In this document: positions 30,428-30,815 of the stretch, piece by piece
Position numbering within the stretch: the stretch's first letter is position 1
Layout: the number at the start of each line of letters is the position of its first letter
Source of the DNA: Candidatus Omnitrophota bacterium
GTDB taxonomy: Bacteria > Omnitrophota > Gorgyraeia > Gorgyraeales > Gorgyraeaceae
DNA: 30,815 nt
Direction: 5' to 3'
NCBI GenBank assembly: GCA_018817035.1
Contig: JAHIUV010000066.1
Location: forward strand, 1 to 30,815
Made by a program: the position numbers and the translations under genes
The notes under the pieces: model-generated
Seen by the model: only the letters and a program-made list of their open reading frames with translations
Told to the model about the DNA's origin: nothing
Databases searched by the model: none

Positions 30428-30815
30428 ATGTACACTAACGAAACCCTTGCTCAATACATCAAAACCTTAGCCGCCAAGACACCTGTCCCCGGCGGAGGAA
30501 GCGCTGCCGCTCTCTGCGGAGCGCTGGGCACCGCATTATTAGAGATGGCGTGTAATTTTACTGCCGGCAAGAAAGGGCATGAGGCTGATGAGGCGGATAT
30601 CCATAGCTGTCTCGCGTCCCTAAAGGCGCTACGCGAAGAATTTACCGCGCTGATCGACGAAGACTCAAAAGCATATTCGCGCATACATGACGCGTTTAAG
30701 GCTAAGGATGAAAAAGCGATCGAATCTGCTTTAAAAGCAGGTTATGAAGTTGCCCTGAATGCCTGTAAATTATCCAGGAACGCTATGTTAATAGCCTCGT
30801 CATTACCCGAAAAAA
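30428..30815 (+). CDS. Cyclodeaminase/cyclohydrolase family protein (cut by window end)
   Basis: The first 129 residues are present. The FTCD_C-type motif TPVPGGGSAAALCGALG at about 20-36 identifies the formiminotetrahydrofolate cyclodeaminase/methenyltetrahydrofolate cyclohydrolase (FchA) family. The rest is helical, as expected. Directly after formate-tetrahydrofolate ligase, the likelier role is FchA: conversion between 10-formyl- and 5,10-methenyl-tetrahydrofolate. An AAGGAG Shine-Dalgarno lies upstream. The C-terminal part lies outside the window, so the family is clear but the exact activity is not. Confidence 0.88.
   Translation, partial: MYTNETLAQYIKTLAAKTPVPGGGSAAALCGALGTALLEMACNFTAGKKGHEADEADIHSCLASLKALREEFTALIDEDSKAYSRIHDAFKAKDEKAIESALKAGYEVALNACKLSRNAMLIASSLPEK

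Overview
The window looks like a chromosomal segment of an uncultivated, mid-GC bacterium, most probably of the Omnitrophota (OP3) type or a close relative. The inference rests on the complete bacterial housekeeping set, the type II secretion/type IV pilus-like genes, several secreted proteins carrying an LRxP-type motif just after the signal peptide, and abundant short palindromic intergenic repeats. No rRNA, tRNA or CRISPR array was seen. All recognised genes lie on the + strand.

Region 1 (1-5260): two tandem GspE/PilB-type secretion ATPases (the first probably begins just outside the window), a GspG-type major pseudopilin, an overlapping GspH/FimT-type minor pseudopilin, and a family 2 glycosyltransferase. 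Together the first four are part of a type II secretion/type IV pilus-like assembly; no GspF, GspD or prepilin peptidase is in view.

Region 2 (about 5260-17700): an accessory region. It holds a large secreted protein with a possible second (Tat-like) signal, a Fic protein, two unrecognised secreted proteins, a frameshifted HEPN gene overlapping an MNT nucleotidyltransferase, a beta-propeller protein and a TPR protein. Five of the gene units (5602-7839, 8218-9276, 9837-11624, the HEPN/MNT pair, and 13167-14645) are each followed by a copy of one spacer repeat in the same orientation. The copies contain GTCATAATTTCCTGCCC and range from about 50 to 380 bp. Most downstream genes then have their own TTGACT/TATAAT-type promoter. 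The result is a cassette-like array of accessory genes separated by homologous spacers, and this is the most unusual feature of the window.

Region 3 (17729-30815): dense housekeeping genes in the order polA, coaE, rho, rpmE, prfA, prmC, murA, rpsP, trmD, rplS, rnhB, yraN, fhs and a cyclodeaminase/cyclohydrolase-like gene cut by the window end. They cover DNA repair synthesis, CoA synthesis, transcription termination, ribosomal proteins and peptide release, peptidoglycan synthesis, tRNA modification, RNA/DNA hybrid removal and one-carbon folate metabolism. Many are tightly spaced or overlap, which suggests one or a few operons. The gaps are filled by two short repeat families (a TTCGAG...GTCGAGAAG palindrome family and a GTCATTGCGAG...GAAGCAATCTC family). 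rimM, normally between rpsP and trmD, is absent, and a repeat cluster occupies that gap.
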